Of a DNA stretch of 64,000 nucleotides, positions 32,001-43,900 are shown piece after piece; the first letter of the stretch is position 1, and every line of letters begins with the position of its first letter. Below the pieces are notes generated by a model. It worked only from the letters and a program-made list of their open reading frames with translations. It was not told the origin of the DNA and made no database searches. This DNA is from Oreohelix idahoensis (taxonomy: Eukaryota > Mollusca > Gastropoda > Stylommatophora > Oreohelicidae): contig JAMPIV010019071.1 of the NCBI GenBank assembly GCA_024509875.1, forward strand, positions 62,001-126,000. Direction: 5' to 3'. The translations under genes and the position numbers were made by a program.

Positions 32001-34428
32001 TGGTGAAGTGGGATGTTATAAATATTTATAGGGGACTTAGTGTACTGACTGAGATCAGCTGTGAAGGTATCTATATCTAATAAGAGTAGTGTATTATAGA
32101 TAACCTTACTTGCTGCCACATATATATATATCTCAGTCAGAATTATTCTGGAATAGTGTGATGACTACGTTATATGTCTAGGGTATGTGTATGATGAAGT
32201 GTAAGTCAAAACAACAACAGACAGATAAACAATTTAATTTATTCCACTACACGTGACAACACTGTGACACTCACATACATAAAACACTCTACAAGGATAT
32301 CTTAAAGGAGTCACTGATAACTTTTCAAATAACAATATGTATTCATTGCTGTCATGAATGGATATGTGTCCTGATTCAAATACAAAGGGAACCAGGAATC
32401 ACAATCAATTTTAATTACAAGTTATATGTACAGAATTTATCAATATGAATATTGTAGTGACATATATTATTAAAAGTATCCTATGTGTGTTAGTTGTGTA
32501 GTAGTAATATGAGGTAATACTGGTTTTGTTTTGTTCAAGCTCTGTTGGTATTTGTCATCATGACTTCAATAGTTTGTCTTTATTGGACCTAGTATTGGAG
32601 ATGTTCTCAGTTCCTGATATTAAAACAATTTAATTCCCCTCTTAATGTTATTTTTACAAGGTCATTTTAAGATGGGGTACATAATTTTGAGCTCAGCTGG
32701 CCACATCAGCTTATCTTGCGTGATGGCGGCAGGAAAAGACTCCTCTGCTCGATTTCTCCCCTGGGCTCTGGAGACACCTCACTGATAGCTAAATGGACCA
32801 AGGAGTATGCTGTCCGACTCTGGATTCAGCAAAGCTCTGACCAGGTGCTGCTCAATACCATCAAGACCACGGTCCCTGAAAACAAGAAGGATGTACCTTC
32901 TACTTCATAACTAATTGATAATCTAGTTCTACACTGAGCACAATACACCACAAACATTGAGTTCAGAGCGTTAGGCCAACTGTCAGCTTCATCTGAAATA
33001 CTTTATACCAGTATTAACCTCCTTAATGGTTACTAAGCCTCTGCACTTCCAGCATTATTTCTTTCTAGTCAATCATCTAGGTGTCAGTGTACTGTTTGGC
33101 CATTCCATGCCGTTTTACTTTCCTCCGACACCTTCTGTTCAGGCTGGAGCATTATAGGCTTTACATCATGTTTGCTACTGAACTACACATATATACAGGC
33201 ATAAATTAACAATTCACATTCAATTTTCATTAAAAGATACTGAATGTTTCAAGCTTACCACAATTCATAGAATAAACACAGATACGTTGACTAGCAATGA
33301 ATTCTGGCACAAATTCCCATCTGCTTATGTTCCAGGCTTTTATTTAGCAAAAATATGAGCTGGCTTCAACGCACTGTTGCTTTATCAAGCTTATTTGAAC
33401 TAGTGGTCTCGAACTAACGCTCCTAAGTGATTATATCAGCGAGTCTGGCCAATGGAGCCACGTTTCGACAAGTGTTTGAAAAAATTTTACCTTCCTACGT
33501 CTCCCCTAACAACCAAAGATAGTATTTATAGTCCGACCAATCGTGTTTAGTCTTATATTTGTTGCGCTCCAATCAATTTGGAGTTTACATGGTAGGCTAT
33601 TTCCGTACGTAAGGTTTAAAAAATCTACCACTGAGCGATTCTGATTTTGGGGTGTTGTCTGACAGCACCATCATTTTATTTTGGCTATAACTTGTTAATT
33701 CCTAGACTATTTGCGTAACGTTTTACATATTCTTTGTCAGCAAGCCCTAAGGAACCCAAATATACAAATTTAAAAGAGCTAAGTGGCTGCGTTCAAAATA
33801 TGCAATTTCTTCTACCTCCTGTTTCGAAGATGTGCTGTCTGGGTACTGTAATGTTTTCAAACGTAAACCCATCTATTGTTATCTTTTCTAATAAGCGTTT
33901 TTCGTGATTTTAAAACCTAACTCTGGGAAGGTTAGTGTTTTTATCACTGTCCGTCCGAAAAAGTTAGTGCATGTGGCCTTACACGCGTGATAGTAGTAAT
34001 TGTGTATCGCGTTACGCTTGTTGGGGTGGCATTAATAGCGAGACGCGTGTTTAATTTTGCATGCGTTCGGCTTTCTGCCTCTCCCTTCTCTCTATCCTGC
34101 TTTATCTGTCTTTTAGTTACGCTGTGTATAAAATGGAATGAATGAAATATTAAAATTAGGTCATTGTTCAGCTTGCGTATCTCAAATGTTTTTCCAAGAA
34201 ATACAGCACACGTTTCATTGAAGAAAGCGGGTAATAATATAGTAGGCTTTTACTATCAACGTGAAAGCGTTACAATTTGCAGACGAAGCATAAAACAAGG
34301 GGGATTTCGAGTACAGTTATTGTGACAGCACTGTTATTTTACCATTGCTCTTTTCTTTATTAGAATTTATTTGTTAGGCTTTATATTTACCTGATAATTT
34401 ATATATGTGGATTAGAATATTTCACGAC
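32001..34428. mobile_element. 2.4 kb unidentified insertion in LINE B with 8-bp target duplication
   Basis: The LINE B endonuclease is interrupted exactly between two copies of AATCTCTG (31,993-32,000 and 34,429-34,436). Removing the insert and one copy restores IMLRDFNARV. Eight-base duplications are typical of hAT elements. The ends show only weak inversion (GTGGTGAA against GTCGTGAA). Inside I recognise no transposase. A short open frame at 32,716-32,910 has no family resemblance. An AT run is at about 32,120, and 33,400-33,960 is less AT-rich. It is most likely a non-autonomous element. Confidence 0.65.
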
Positions 34429-35007
34429 AATCTCTGAGCATGATAATTTCATCTAGGCTGTCATCCACTGTCCTTTGAAGCAGCTCGAAGAATTCCTCCT
34501 TGACCTCTGCTTTCTCATCCTCATTTGGCCCATACACTATGACCAGGTTGACTATGGTTTCTCCTTCTTTTAGTTTTACAACCATAATTTGCTCCGAGAC
34601 AAAGTTCCATCCTTGATACTATCTTTCTGGTTTTTGGCCACAATGCAACCCACGCCCCCTTTAGCTCTTTCAGATGTGGGTACACCACTGTAGAGCAGCG
34701 TGTTGCCATCGAGATCCATGACTCCTTGTCCCTTTTTCTTTGTTTCCATTATAGCCAGGATTTCTAATTTTGCTTTCCTTATCTCTTCCACCAGCTCCTC
34801 TTCTTTCCCATTTATACTTCTTGTGTTCCAAGTTCCATAAGTCGTAGTCCGTTCCAGTTCATCGCCTTTAGAATCAGTCCGGTTTTCTCTCTTGTACGAG
34901 GGGCGTTCAGAAAGTAATGCACCACATCGTTTTTCTCAGGAGCTGTTTATTCAAAAAACATGAAATTTATACACAATATACATGGATATGTCATGTAAAC
35001 ATCGGTA

Positions 35008-36360
35008 TTATTCAACATAATCCCCATCAACTTGTACGGCTTTATGCCAGTGCGAAACAAGTGCATGTATTCCTAGCCCGTACCAGATTTTGTCTTGATC
35101 ATGTAGCCATTTTTTCGCTGCATGAATCACTCCTTCTTCATCTTCAAACCTTGTCCCACGGAGTGCATCTTTAAGAGGACCAAACAGATGAAAATCAGAG
35201 GGTGCCAAATCGGGACTATAGGGTGGATGGGGTAGTACAGTTCAACCCAATTTGGTGATTGCTTCCTGTGTTGCCAGACTTGTGTGAGGTCGCGCATTGT
35301 CGTGAAGGAGAAGCAGGTCTGCTGGATTCTTGTGCGGCCGAACTCTGCGAAAACGTTGAGTTTTTTCAATGTCTTAATGTAAGCTTGCGAATTGATTGTC
35401 TCTCTTCTTGGCATAACATCCACAAGAATCCCACCTTCAATGTCCCAAAAGACAGTGATCATGACCTTTCCAGCTGAAGGAATTGTCTTGAATTTCTTTC
35501 TTCGTGTTGATTGCGGATGATGCCACTCCATTGACTGTCTTTTTGTCTCAGGTTCAAAATGATGTGCCCAGGTTTCGTCAACTGTAACGATCTTAGCCAA
35601 AAAGTTCTCTCCATCAGCATTGAAATGCTCCAACAATTCAGAAGAAATTGCTTTCCTTTGCAATCGGTGGTCATTTGTGAGACTTCGAGGAACCCATCTT
35701 GCGCAAACCTTAAAAAATCCGAGAGTTTTTATAACTGCATTTGCACTACCAATGCTGACTGACAGCTGTAAGGCCAATTGTTGAGTAGTGCTTCGCCTAT
35801 CAGTAAGAATAATGCCCTCAGCACATTTCAACATTTCTGCATTGGTGGCTGTGGCAGGACGTCCACAGCGCGGCCGATCAAGCAGCTCCGTATCTCCACT
35901 TCCTGATTATTTGAACCCAGCGACTGACTGTACTCCTGTCGCCTGCAAAACTTCCATACACATCACATAAAAAAAAAGTAAAGGAACCCGTTACACGCCC
36001 ATTGAGGCATATTGGGAATATGGTGTTAGGCCCATATTATCTTGACCGTCGGCACACGAGGGGTGATGTGGCCGGCATCACGCCGGCCGCCTTAACCTTC
36101 CCAGAGTAGCTCTGGTACCCATTTGGGGCTGGGTCAACCCAGGAGCCGTTTGTGGCCTAAAAATTTTCCGCCTCATCTGGGGATCGAACCATAGACCACT
36201 GCGCTAGGAAGCCAGTGCACTAACCACTATGCTACCGCGGCTCCTACACATCACATAGACGCTTGTGAATGTTCACAACAGTTTCCTTCTCTGCAACGAG
36301 AAATTCTATCACAATTCGCTGCTTATAACGCAAGTTGCTAACACGCTCTGTTTCAACGGT
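35008..36360 (-). pseudogene. mariner transposase, frameshifted and split by a SINE
   Basis: Minus strand, in order. N-terminal HTH piece before the SINE (LVAEKETVVNIHKRLCDVYG, about 36,330-36,245) and just after it (DRSTVSRWVQII). Then a 235-codon frame, 35,127-35,834, with WVPRSLTNDHRLQRKAISSE, the signature mariner linker motif, and VTVDETWAHHFEPETKRQS with the first catalytic Asp. The second Asp motif (HDNARPH-like) is destroyed by a frameshift near 35,300. The end in another frame, 35,008-35,208, has APSDFHLFGPLKDALRG. Inactive. Confidence 0.9.
35970..36244 (-). mobile_element. tRNA-derived SINE, family 1, copy B, inside the mariner
   Basis: Same structure as the copy at 29,085. Flanking 13-bp duplication TACACATCACATA (35,957-35,969 and 36,245-36,257). 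The complement starts GGAGCCGCGGTAGCATAGTG, box B GGTTCGATCCC, and ends in a CTTTAC/T-rich tail (A run at the left on the plus strand). About 95% like copy C by eye. Confidence 0.95.
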
Positions 36361-36676
36361 TTAGGGCAGCCATATTATTTGGCCGGTTGCGGTGCAATTT
36401 AGTGCACACAATTGACACAATTGGCACATCTGCCATCAATGGTACCTATACCTTGTAGCGGTATGGCAGCTTGTGTACCCTGACAATCCCCAGAGCTATG
36501 CCAGTGGGAGTTTTACTCCTGGTAGGTTCAACCATGCTGGACTGGTCTGCGTGGGTAGGGGTCAGACAAAAGCTGGTACCCTGGTCCTTCAGGTTGGGGG
36601 TTTTAGCACAGGGCCGACACCCCTGTCTGTGTAAAAAATCACACACGTTACGGAAACAGCAATAAATGGAAATACT

Positions 36677-39600
36677 TTGATGCGGGACGGACATCCGGAG
36701 TCTCAGGCTCGTATGACTGACAGTGGTGAAAGCCGAAAGGAAGCCACTGGCATGAAAACGGATGCCCAGACCGCAAAACACGAAACCAGAATTGGTTTTT
36801 GGAATGTCAGAACTATGAACGAGGCAGGAAAGCTGAGACAGATTACAGCAGAGATGAGGAATTACAAACTACATATCCTGGGAATAAGCGAGAGCAGATG
36901 GACAGGGATGGGGAGAATAAAAACAGCTACAGGGGAAACAGTACTTTATTCTGGTAGAGAGGACGGTCAGCACAACGAAGGTGTAGCCATTATCCTTAAG
37001 AAAGGAATGGAAAGGTCTCTACTGGAATGGAAACCCATTAACAACAGACTAATAAGAGCAAGACTGAGAGGGAGATTCACCAACACCACAATTATACAAT
37101 GTTATGCACCAACAAATGACAGCGACGAAGAGATCAAGGACGAGTTCTATCAACAGGTACAAAAGGAAATGGAAACTGTACCCAGGTACGATCTTATTAT
37201 AGTAATGGGAGACCTAAATGCGAAAGTTGGAACACACAATAATTATAACGAAAGAGTAATGGGGAAATGCGGCAGTGGAACAGTAAATGAGAATGGGGAC
37301 AAATTAATAAGCTTCTGCAGTATTAACAACCTGGTCATCGGAGGAACACTTTTTCAACACAAAGAAGTGCACAAGTTAACATGGGAATCACCAAACGGAC
37401 GAGACAAAAACCAGATAGATCACATAATGATCAATGGCAGATGGAGACATGCACTACAAGACGTGAAAGTAAGAAGAGGCGCAGATGTGGGAAGTGATCA
37501 TCACCTAGTAGTAGCAAGACTGAAGGTGAAACTCAGAGCTGCTGGACCAGTTGCAGTCAAACAGAAAAGATACAACATCACGAAACTTAAGGACCCCCTC
37601 ACCAGAAAAGCGTTTGTGGTCGACGTAAAGAGACGATATCTGATTACCAAAAGCCAGGAAAGAACAGAGACCGACGATGTGGACCAGAAATTCAACACCA
37701 TCTCAACAATATATAAAGAAAGCAGCAAGTCATGCTTGGGATTCCAGGAAAGAAAGAGCCAAGACTGGATAACACCAGAAACGCTAAACACCATAGCGAA
37801 GAGAAAGGAAATGAAAAGGAAGAAAACAGAAGCTAAGTCTCCCAGGTTAAAGGCAATATATAGTGAACAGTACAGTCAGCTGGACAAGGAAGTAAAACGT
37901 CAAACCCGTGCTAACAAAAGGACATTTCTGGATGACCTTGCAAGACAGGCAGAAGAGGCAGCACTGAGAAATGAACAAAGCACAGTTTATAAAATAACTA
38001 AAGCTATCAGTGGAAAACGAGGTGCAAACAACATAACGTTAGTAAGAGACAAGCAAGGAAATCTCATCACCACAGCACAGGGGCAGGAAACAAGGTGGGC
38101 AGAGCACTTCAGAGAAACACTGAATAAGGAACCACCAGAGACTCAGCTGAATGTTCCTGAGGCTGAAAGTGACTTAGACGTAAATACAGACATTCCACGA
38201 AAAGAAGAAATTATCACAGCTATCAAAGGGCTAAAAAATGGAAAAGCGCCTGGTCACGACAATCTGAATGCTGAGCTATTCAAGACAGACCCTGAACTAG
38301 CAGCAGAACTATTAGAACCACTATTTGCACAAGTCTGGGAAACTGAGACAACACCAACAGAGTGGAGTAAAGGAACAATTGTCAAATTGCCCAAGAAGGG
38401 CGACCTTGCAGACTGCAACAACTGGAGAGGAATTACCCTCCTCTCAGTTCCCAGCAAAATACTAGGCAGGATAATCATCCAGAGAATTTCAAAAGCAGTT
38501 GACCATAAACTGAGGAAAGAACAAGCGGGCTTCAGAAAGAACAGAAGATGTGCAGATCATATATTTGCCCTCAGGAACATTATAGAGCAGTGCTCAGAAT
38601 GGCAGAGACAGCTGTACATTAACTTTGTTGATTTTGAAAAGGCTTTCGACAGCATACACAGGGACAGCCTATGGAAAATTCTGAGGGCTTATGGAATTCC
38701 CAGCCGCATTGTTTCCATTATAAAAAGCCTCTATTCTAACTTTACGTGCAGTGTTGGATCGAGTAATGTAACTTTCGAAGTGAAAACAGGAGTACGACAG
38801 GGATGCCCCTTATCAACAACATTATTTTTGACAGTCATAGATTGGGTGATGCGCCAGACAACAGAGGGCAGTCCAAGAGGAATTAGATGGACAACGTTTT
38901 CTACACTGGAAGATTTGGAATATGCAGATGACATTGCACTGCTCGCGCATTCACACCAACACATTCAAGACAAAACTGATAGACTGAATAAGTATGGCCA
39001 GCAGGTTGGCCTGAACATCAATCTGAAGAAGACAGAGGTCATGACACTAAATGTGGGCAATCCTGAGCCAATAACAGTAAGGAACCAGAAGTTAGAACAG
39101 ACAGACACATTTACTTACCTAGGAAGCATAGTAACACCTGACGGCGGAACAAGCAAGGACATTAACAACAGAATGAATAAAGCGAGAACAGCCTTTGCTA
39201 TTCTCAACAACATTTGGAAGTCTTCCCAGTACAGCACAAACACCAAATTAAGACTGTATGAGAGCTGCGTACTTTCTGTGCTTCTCTATGGTGCGGAATG
39301 TTGGAGAGTAACAGAGAAGGAAATGTCGAAACTGTCCTCCTTCCACACAATCTGCCTAAGGAAAATTCTCCGAATCTTTTGGCCAAACACCATCAGCAAC
39401 CAAGAACTACTTATTCGGAGTAACCAGGAGGACATGCACACCATCATAGCTGGCAGACGCTGGAGTTGGGTTGGCCATGTCCTCAGAAGGGACCCTGATA
39501 CCATCGCAAGAACAGCTATGCTATGGACCCCCGAGGGAAAGCGAAAGAGAGGCCGACCAAAAACAACTTGGCGGAGAACTGTGGAAGCTGAGATGCAAAG

Positions 39601-39706
39601 AATGAACCACAGTTGGGGCACTGTACGAAGGATGGCCGCCGACCGAGCAAAGTGGAATCAATTTGTTGCTGCCCTACAAGACGCCACCAGGCGTGATGGC
39701 CGCTGA
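36677..39706 (+). CDS. RTE-type LINE protein: endonuclease and reverse transcriptase (1,009 codons, intact)
   Basis: An unbroken ORF. The first 290 residues are an apurinic-type endonuclease: TRIGFWNVRTMNEAGKLRQ, LHILGISESRWTG, MGDLNAKVG (about residue 177), RDKNQIDHIMINGRW and SDHHLVVARL (about 273). A linker follows. The RT has LPKKGDLADCNNWRGITLLS, NFVDFEKAFDSIHRDSLW, VRQGCPLSTTLFLTVIDWV and the active site YADD at residues 749-752. The C-terminal end WSWVGHVLRRDPDTIARTA then GKRKRGRPKTTWRRTVEAEM is typical of the RTE clade (SR2 side). There is no RNase H, as is normal for this clade. The first Met is at 36,677; a second Met at about codon 26 precedes the endonuclease more closely. A candidate source for the six other RTE copies in the window. 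Confidence 0.94.
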   Translation: MMRDGHPESQARMTDSGESRKEATGMKTDAQTAKHETRIGFWNVRTMNEAGKLRQITAEMRNYKLHILGISESRWTGMGRIKTATGETVLYSGREDGQHNEGVAIILKKGMERSLLEWKPINNRLIRARLRGRFTNTTIIQCYAPTNDSDEEIKDEFYQQVQKEMETVPRYDLIIVMGDLNAKVGTHNNYNERVMGKCGSGTVNENGDKLISFCSINNLVIGGTLFQHKEVHKLTWESPNGRDKNQIDHIMINGRWRHALQDVKVRRGADVGSDHHLVVARLKVKLRAAGPVAVKQKRYNITKLKDPLTRKAFVVDVKRRYLITKSQERTETDDVDQKFNTISTIYKESSKSCLGFQERKSQDWITPETLNTIAKRKEMKRKKTEAKSPRLKAIYSEQYSQLDKEVKRQTRANKRTFLDDLARQAEEAALRNEQSTVYKITKAISGKRGANNITLVRDKQGNLITTAQGQETRWAEHFRETLNKEPPETQLNVPEAESDLDVNTDIPRKEEIITAIKGLKNGKAPGHDNLNAELFKTDPELAAELLEPLFAQVWETETTPTEWSKGTIVKLPKKGDLADCNNWRGITLLSVPSKILGRIIIQRISKAVDHKLRKEQAGFRKNRRCADHIFALRNIIEQCSEWQRQLYINFVDFEKAFDSIHRDSLWKILRAYGIPSRIVSIIKSLYSNFTCSVGSSNVTFEVKTGVRQGCPLSTTLFLTVIDWVMRQTTEGSPRGIRWTTFSTLEDLEYADDIALLAHSHQHIQDKTDRLNKYGQQVGLNINLKKTEVMTLNVGNPEPITVRNQKLEQTDTFTYLGSIVTPDGGTSKDINNRMNKARTAFAILNNIWKSSQYSTNTKLRLYESCVLSVLLYGAECWRVTEKEMSKLSSFHTICLRKILRIFWPNTISNQELLIRSNQEDMHTIIAGRRWSWVGHVLRRDPDTIARTAMLWTPEGKRKRGRPKTTWRRTVEAEMQRMNHSWGTVRRMAADRAKWNQFVAALQDATRRDGR

Positions 39707-39726
39707 CTGCTTTGACGGTTGGCGGT

Positions 39727-40865
39727 TGTCACGTAGCGTTTAAAGGATAAGAGAATTATTTAGAGGAAATAATAGATCTGATGTGGAAGATTTGGCTCAA
39801 GGAATCCCTGCTGGGTTTTCCCACTTCCAAAGGGTGACGAAGAGGGTAAATTCTCCTAACTCGACAGGTCTGGAAAAGATTGTAAGGAGATATTTGGTCT
39901 CTCGCTACCGTCGTCCCCTTCTCAGTTATCTATTATTATTATTCTTTAAATTATATTATATTTTACGAGCCCCCCCTCCCTTATAAAGGAAGATAAACAT
40001 AGACAATATTCAACATCTAATGGAAGGAACAAAGCGTGGGGTACAGTATATACACCCAATTGGTTTATTGCAATAAAGTGAATAGATGGTGAATGATAGT
40101 ATTGTCGATGGAATTAGTGTCTGCTGTATGTATTATGTGTCTCACAATTCACGTGTTTTTCATCATGGATGACTAAACTTTGTGGCATTGATTAGGTGAG
40201 TTTCCTTTGTCGTGGACTTAGCTTTTCAGCCCCCGGCTGATAGTGAAGTGTGGTTAGTTCTCCGGTCTCCTGACGTTGCCCCGGTAGGTCTTGAATGGTT
40301 CGGATTTGCCTTCTCTGTGCTCGACTCCGTATTCTGCGCTGAGATTGGACTGTCGTGCAAGGCTCCACCATAGACTACTCAAAGATGGACGCTAACCCGC
40401 AATTAGACACGTGGCTTCAGTGCTTTTAATGCGAGAATTCGCCGATAATTGGGTTAGACCTAGCTGTCTCAAGGGTTCCGGGCAAGTGAAGATTGCTTGT
40501 GTTGCCGCACTTTTAGCGGGACATTTCCGCTTGGACACGTGATCCATAGCGTGCATCATGTGACATTAGCGTCAAATAAACGCTCCAATCAATAGCGTTA
40601 AAAGTCACGTGGGGTCTTCCTAAAGTGGCATAAACTGGTTTTATCAGCTTAAGCAGTCTTAAATTAAAACAGGTTCCTAGCTACCGAGGTCATTGGTCAA
40701 CAATGACGTCGTATCTAAAAATAGCGAGGAGGAAATACTGAATGCTAGGAGAATTTCCGCAAGTGACACTTCCCGGGACTTTGCGATCATGCATTGAGGA
40801 TGAGAAAAAAAACGATGTCCGTAAATAATAAAAAAAATGAAGAGAAGATTGGGCAAGTTGTCACA
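39727..40865 (-). repeat. 3' LTR of the Gmr1-like element (1,139 bp)
   Basis: Matches 45,649-46,786. Differs by one A at about 40,510 and one base just after (GGGACATT versus GGGTCATT). The small open frame in it occurs in both LTRs and is not considered a gene. Confidence 0.95.
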
Positions 40866-40880
40866 CAAGCCCCTCCTCAA
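40866..40880 (-). promoter_or_regulatory. Polypurine tract of the Gmr1-like element
   Basis: On the minus strand TTGAGGAGGGGCTTG directly precedes the LTR start TGTGACA. Confidence 0.75.
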
Positions 40881-40935
40881 GTTTGACGTTCCGTCCAACT
40901 CCTCTTGTCCTGTCTTCCTCTTCTTTTCCAGTTTC

Positions 40936-43900
40936 TCATATCTCCTCGGTTGCGTCCGGATGTCTGCTCAAAAAATCTGCCCCTACGTTGTTCTTCCCAG
41001 GTATGTATTCTATGTGAAAGGAATATGGCTGCAACAGGAGTGACCATCTCATAAGCCGGGCATTAAGGTTCTTCGACGCTGCAAGAAATATCAACGGTTG
41101 GTGATCACACTGCACCGTGAACTTTTTCCCGTATAAATATGGTTGAAACTTCTGCACAGCCCATATTAGCGACAGACATTCTCGTTCGATGGTAGAGTAG
41201 TTCTGTTCAGCAGGGTTCAATTTCCTACTAGCATATGCGATGGGGAATAGAGTTGCAGAAGGTCTATCACTAGGCTGCAGGAGAGTGGCTCCTATCCCTA
41301 TATTGCTAGCATCTGTTCGCAGCGTAAAGTTCAGAGTTAAGTCAGGCAGTCGCAGAATTGGCCTAGCTGTGAGTTTCTCCTTCAGCAGCGTGTAGGCATT
41401 TTCGCACTCCGCTGTCCAGGTTACTTTGTCCGGGTTCCCATTCTTGGTTAATGCGGTCAATGGCGCACTCAGGGTATTAAAATCTTTAATATATCTCTGG
41501 TAGAAGCCACATAGAGACACAAATGACCTTACATCCTTTTTAGTCTGGGGTCGTGGGGCCCGCTGTAACTTCTCAATATTACGCGCATCTGGGAACATGC
41601 ATCCATGCGAGATAGTGTGTCCCAGGAATTCTAGTTGCTCGCAGGCAATTTGACATTTTGTAGGGCGAGCGGTGAGTCCTGTTTCTCTAAGTCTTTCGAA
41701 GAGTAGGGAAACTGCGTCCAGGTGCTCCTCAAAGGTGTTCGTGGCAATAAGTATGTCGTCCATGAAATTACTTATCCCAGGGTGGTTCAGGGGTTCCAGT
41801 AGCTTCCTCATCATACGAGTAAAGACGCTTGGGGCGTTGCTTAGCCCAAATGGCAATACATTAAACTCGTAATGGCCTTCAGAAGTACTAAATGCTAACA
41901 TATGTCGAATTTCCTCTTTTACCGGGATCTGGTAGTACCCTTTGCTAAGGTCTATCTTCGAAAAGTATCGTGCTCTACTCAGCTTGGTGAAAAGCTGATT
42001 CTGATCCGGTAAGGGCTCCGCTTGAAATTCCGTTACAGCGTTGAGCCTTCGGTAGTCTATGCAGAGGCGATGTTCTCCTGTGGATTTTCTAAGCAACACT
42101 ACACTCGCACTATAAGGCGACTCTGATTTTGAGATAATATTTTCCTTAAGCAGGTACTCGATTTCCTCACTCAATGCCTTTGCTTTAGCATAAGGAACAG
42201 GATAGTTCTTAACTCGTACCGGGGCGAGGTCTGTTAGCTTCATATCAAATTCTATCAGGTTGGTCATGCCAGGTTTATCCGTGAGTGTACTAGTGTGTTT
42301 TCTCAACAACTGTTGAACCCGTGCCTGCTGATCCTCCGTTAAAGTTGAACTAATCTGAACATCTTGATGAGTTTCGCACTGACGAAGAGGGTATTCACAG
42401 GAGGTCAGGGGTTCTGCCTCAGTTTCCGTCGCAATAGCCAGTGTCAGGAAATGTGCTGGTTCTGCACCTGGTCTTTCATAATATCGCTTCAGCAGGTTTA
42501 TGTGGTAAATTTTCTGCTTCCCCTTTATGGCAATCTTGTAATTGGTGCGCGACATTTTCTCAACAATTTTATATGGACCTCTCCACCCGATTTGCAATTT
42601 ATTATTGCTACTGGGCAGGAGTAATAATACCTGTTCTCCTACTTCTAGCTCCCTATCCTTCGCAGTGCGGTTGTAGTAACGCGCATGTTTACGACGGGCA
42701 CGGCGTACATTTTCCTTTGCCAGTTCCCATCCTGTTTTAAGGCGTTGGGTCAACTCCTTCACGTATTGGGATGCAGAGGTGACCGTCTCATCAGCTTTAT
42801 CATCTGTCCAAGTACGTAACAGTGCCTCTAAAGGTCCTTTTATAGGTCTACCAAACAGCAATGTGGCAGGAGGCATCCCAGTAGAATTGTGGGGTACTTC
42901 GCGGTAAGCAAATAGTGCTGCGGGTAAGTATTGATCCCAGCTCTCTGGTTTTTCCTGCGCAAGTTTCCGAAGGATGGAAATAAGGGTCCCGTTAAACCGC
43001 TCCACCTGGCCATTTGCCTGGGGGTGGTAGGGAGAGGTGTGGATATGTCGGGCCTGAAATATCCTAAACACTTCCTCGGTGAGTTTTCCTCGGAATTGGG
43101 AACCATTATCTGTCAGGATCTGTGACGGAAACCCTAGCCGAGTAAATATGGTGAGCAGAGCCTCAGCAACATGCTTAGAATCACAGGCGGGCATAGCAAT
43201 TGCCTCTGCCCACATGGAGCAACAATCCACTAACGTGAGTATATAACTGTTTCTCTTTTTGCTACGAGTAAGTGGACCCACAATATCCACCGCTACTCGT
43301 TCGAAGGGTGTGCCCAAGATTGGCATTTCTCCCAGAGTGGCTGGGGCCGTCCAGTGTTTCGGCGCTGTCCTCTGGCACTGCGGGCATGATTTCACATATC
43401 TCTGGATATCGGCGTTGATACCTGGCCAATAATAATGACATGAAATACGCTGAATCGTGGCACTTATGCCCATGTGGCCACTAAACGGAAGGGCATGGCC
43501 CATTTCTAGGACCTGGGCTCGGTATGCTGATGGAACCACAAGTTGCCCATGTTCCTGTCCTCCATTTCCTGCTTTCCGATGCAACAGCCCATTTTTCTTG
43601 TAGAAGTCTCCCTTTTGGAGAGGAGTGTGCGCTCTCGGTAGTTTTTTGTAGCAGGGTGCTAGAGATTGATCCTCCGTTTGTGCCTTTTTTAATTCCTCAG
43701 GAAGGATGTTGGGTGGGGATTCCAACTCCGTATTCCGTTTGGCCTGTCCTCTAGTGGTGACAGCCGCCACAACCAGAGGGTGAATGGGTTCTCCCAAGAA
43801 CACATACCTACACCCTAAGATCAAGGGATAAATAGGGTCGTCCAAGATCGCTGCACGGATTTCCCCAGTCACATATTTTGATTTGACCTTAATCTTGGCT

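Noticed and set aside
32716..32910. 64-codon open frame in the 2.4 kb insert
   Set aside because: No recognisable family and no support in either flank; left as part of the unidentified insert.
36180..36244. tRNA gene-like boxes A and B (also at 29,280-29,351, 48,440-48,521, 55,300-55,373)
   Set aside because: They are heads of SINEs with target duplications and a tRNA-unrelated body; the cloverleaf is degenerate.
39783..39986. 67-codon open frame, repeated at 45,705-45,908
   Set aside because: Lies wholly inside both LTRs of the Gmr1-like element; no family resemblance.
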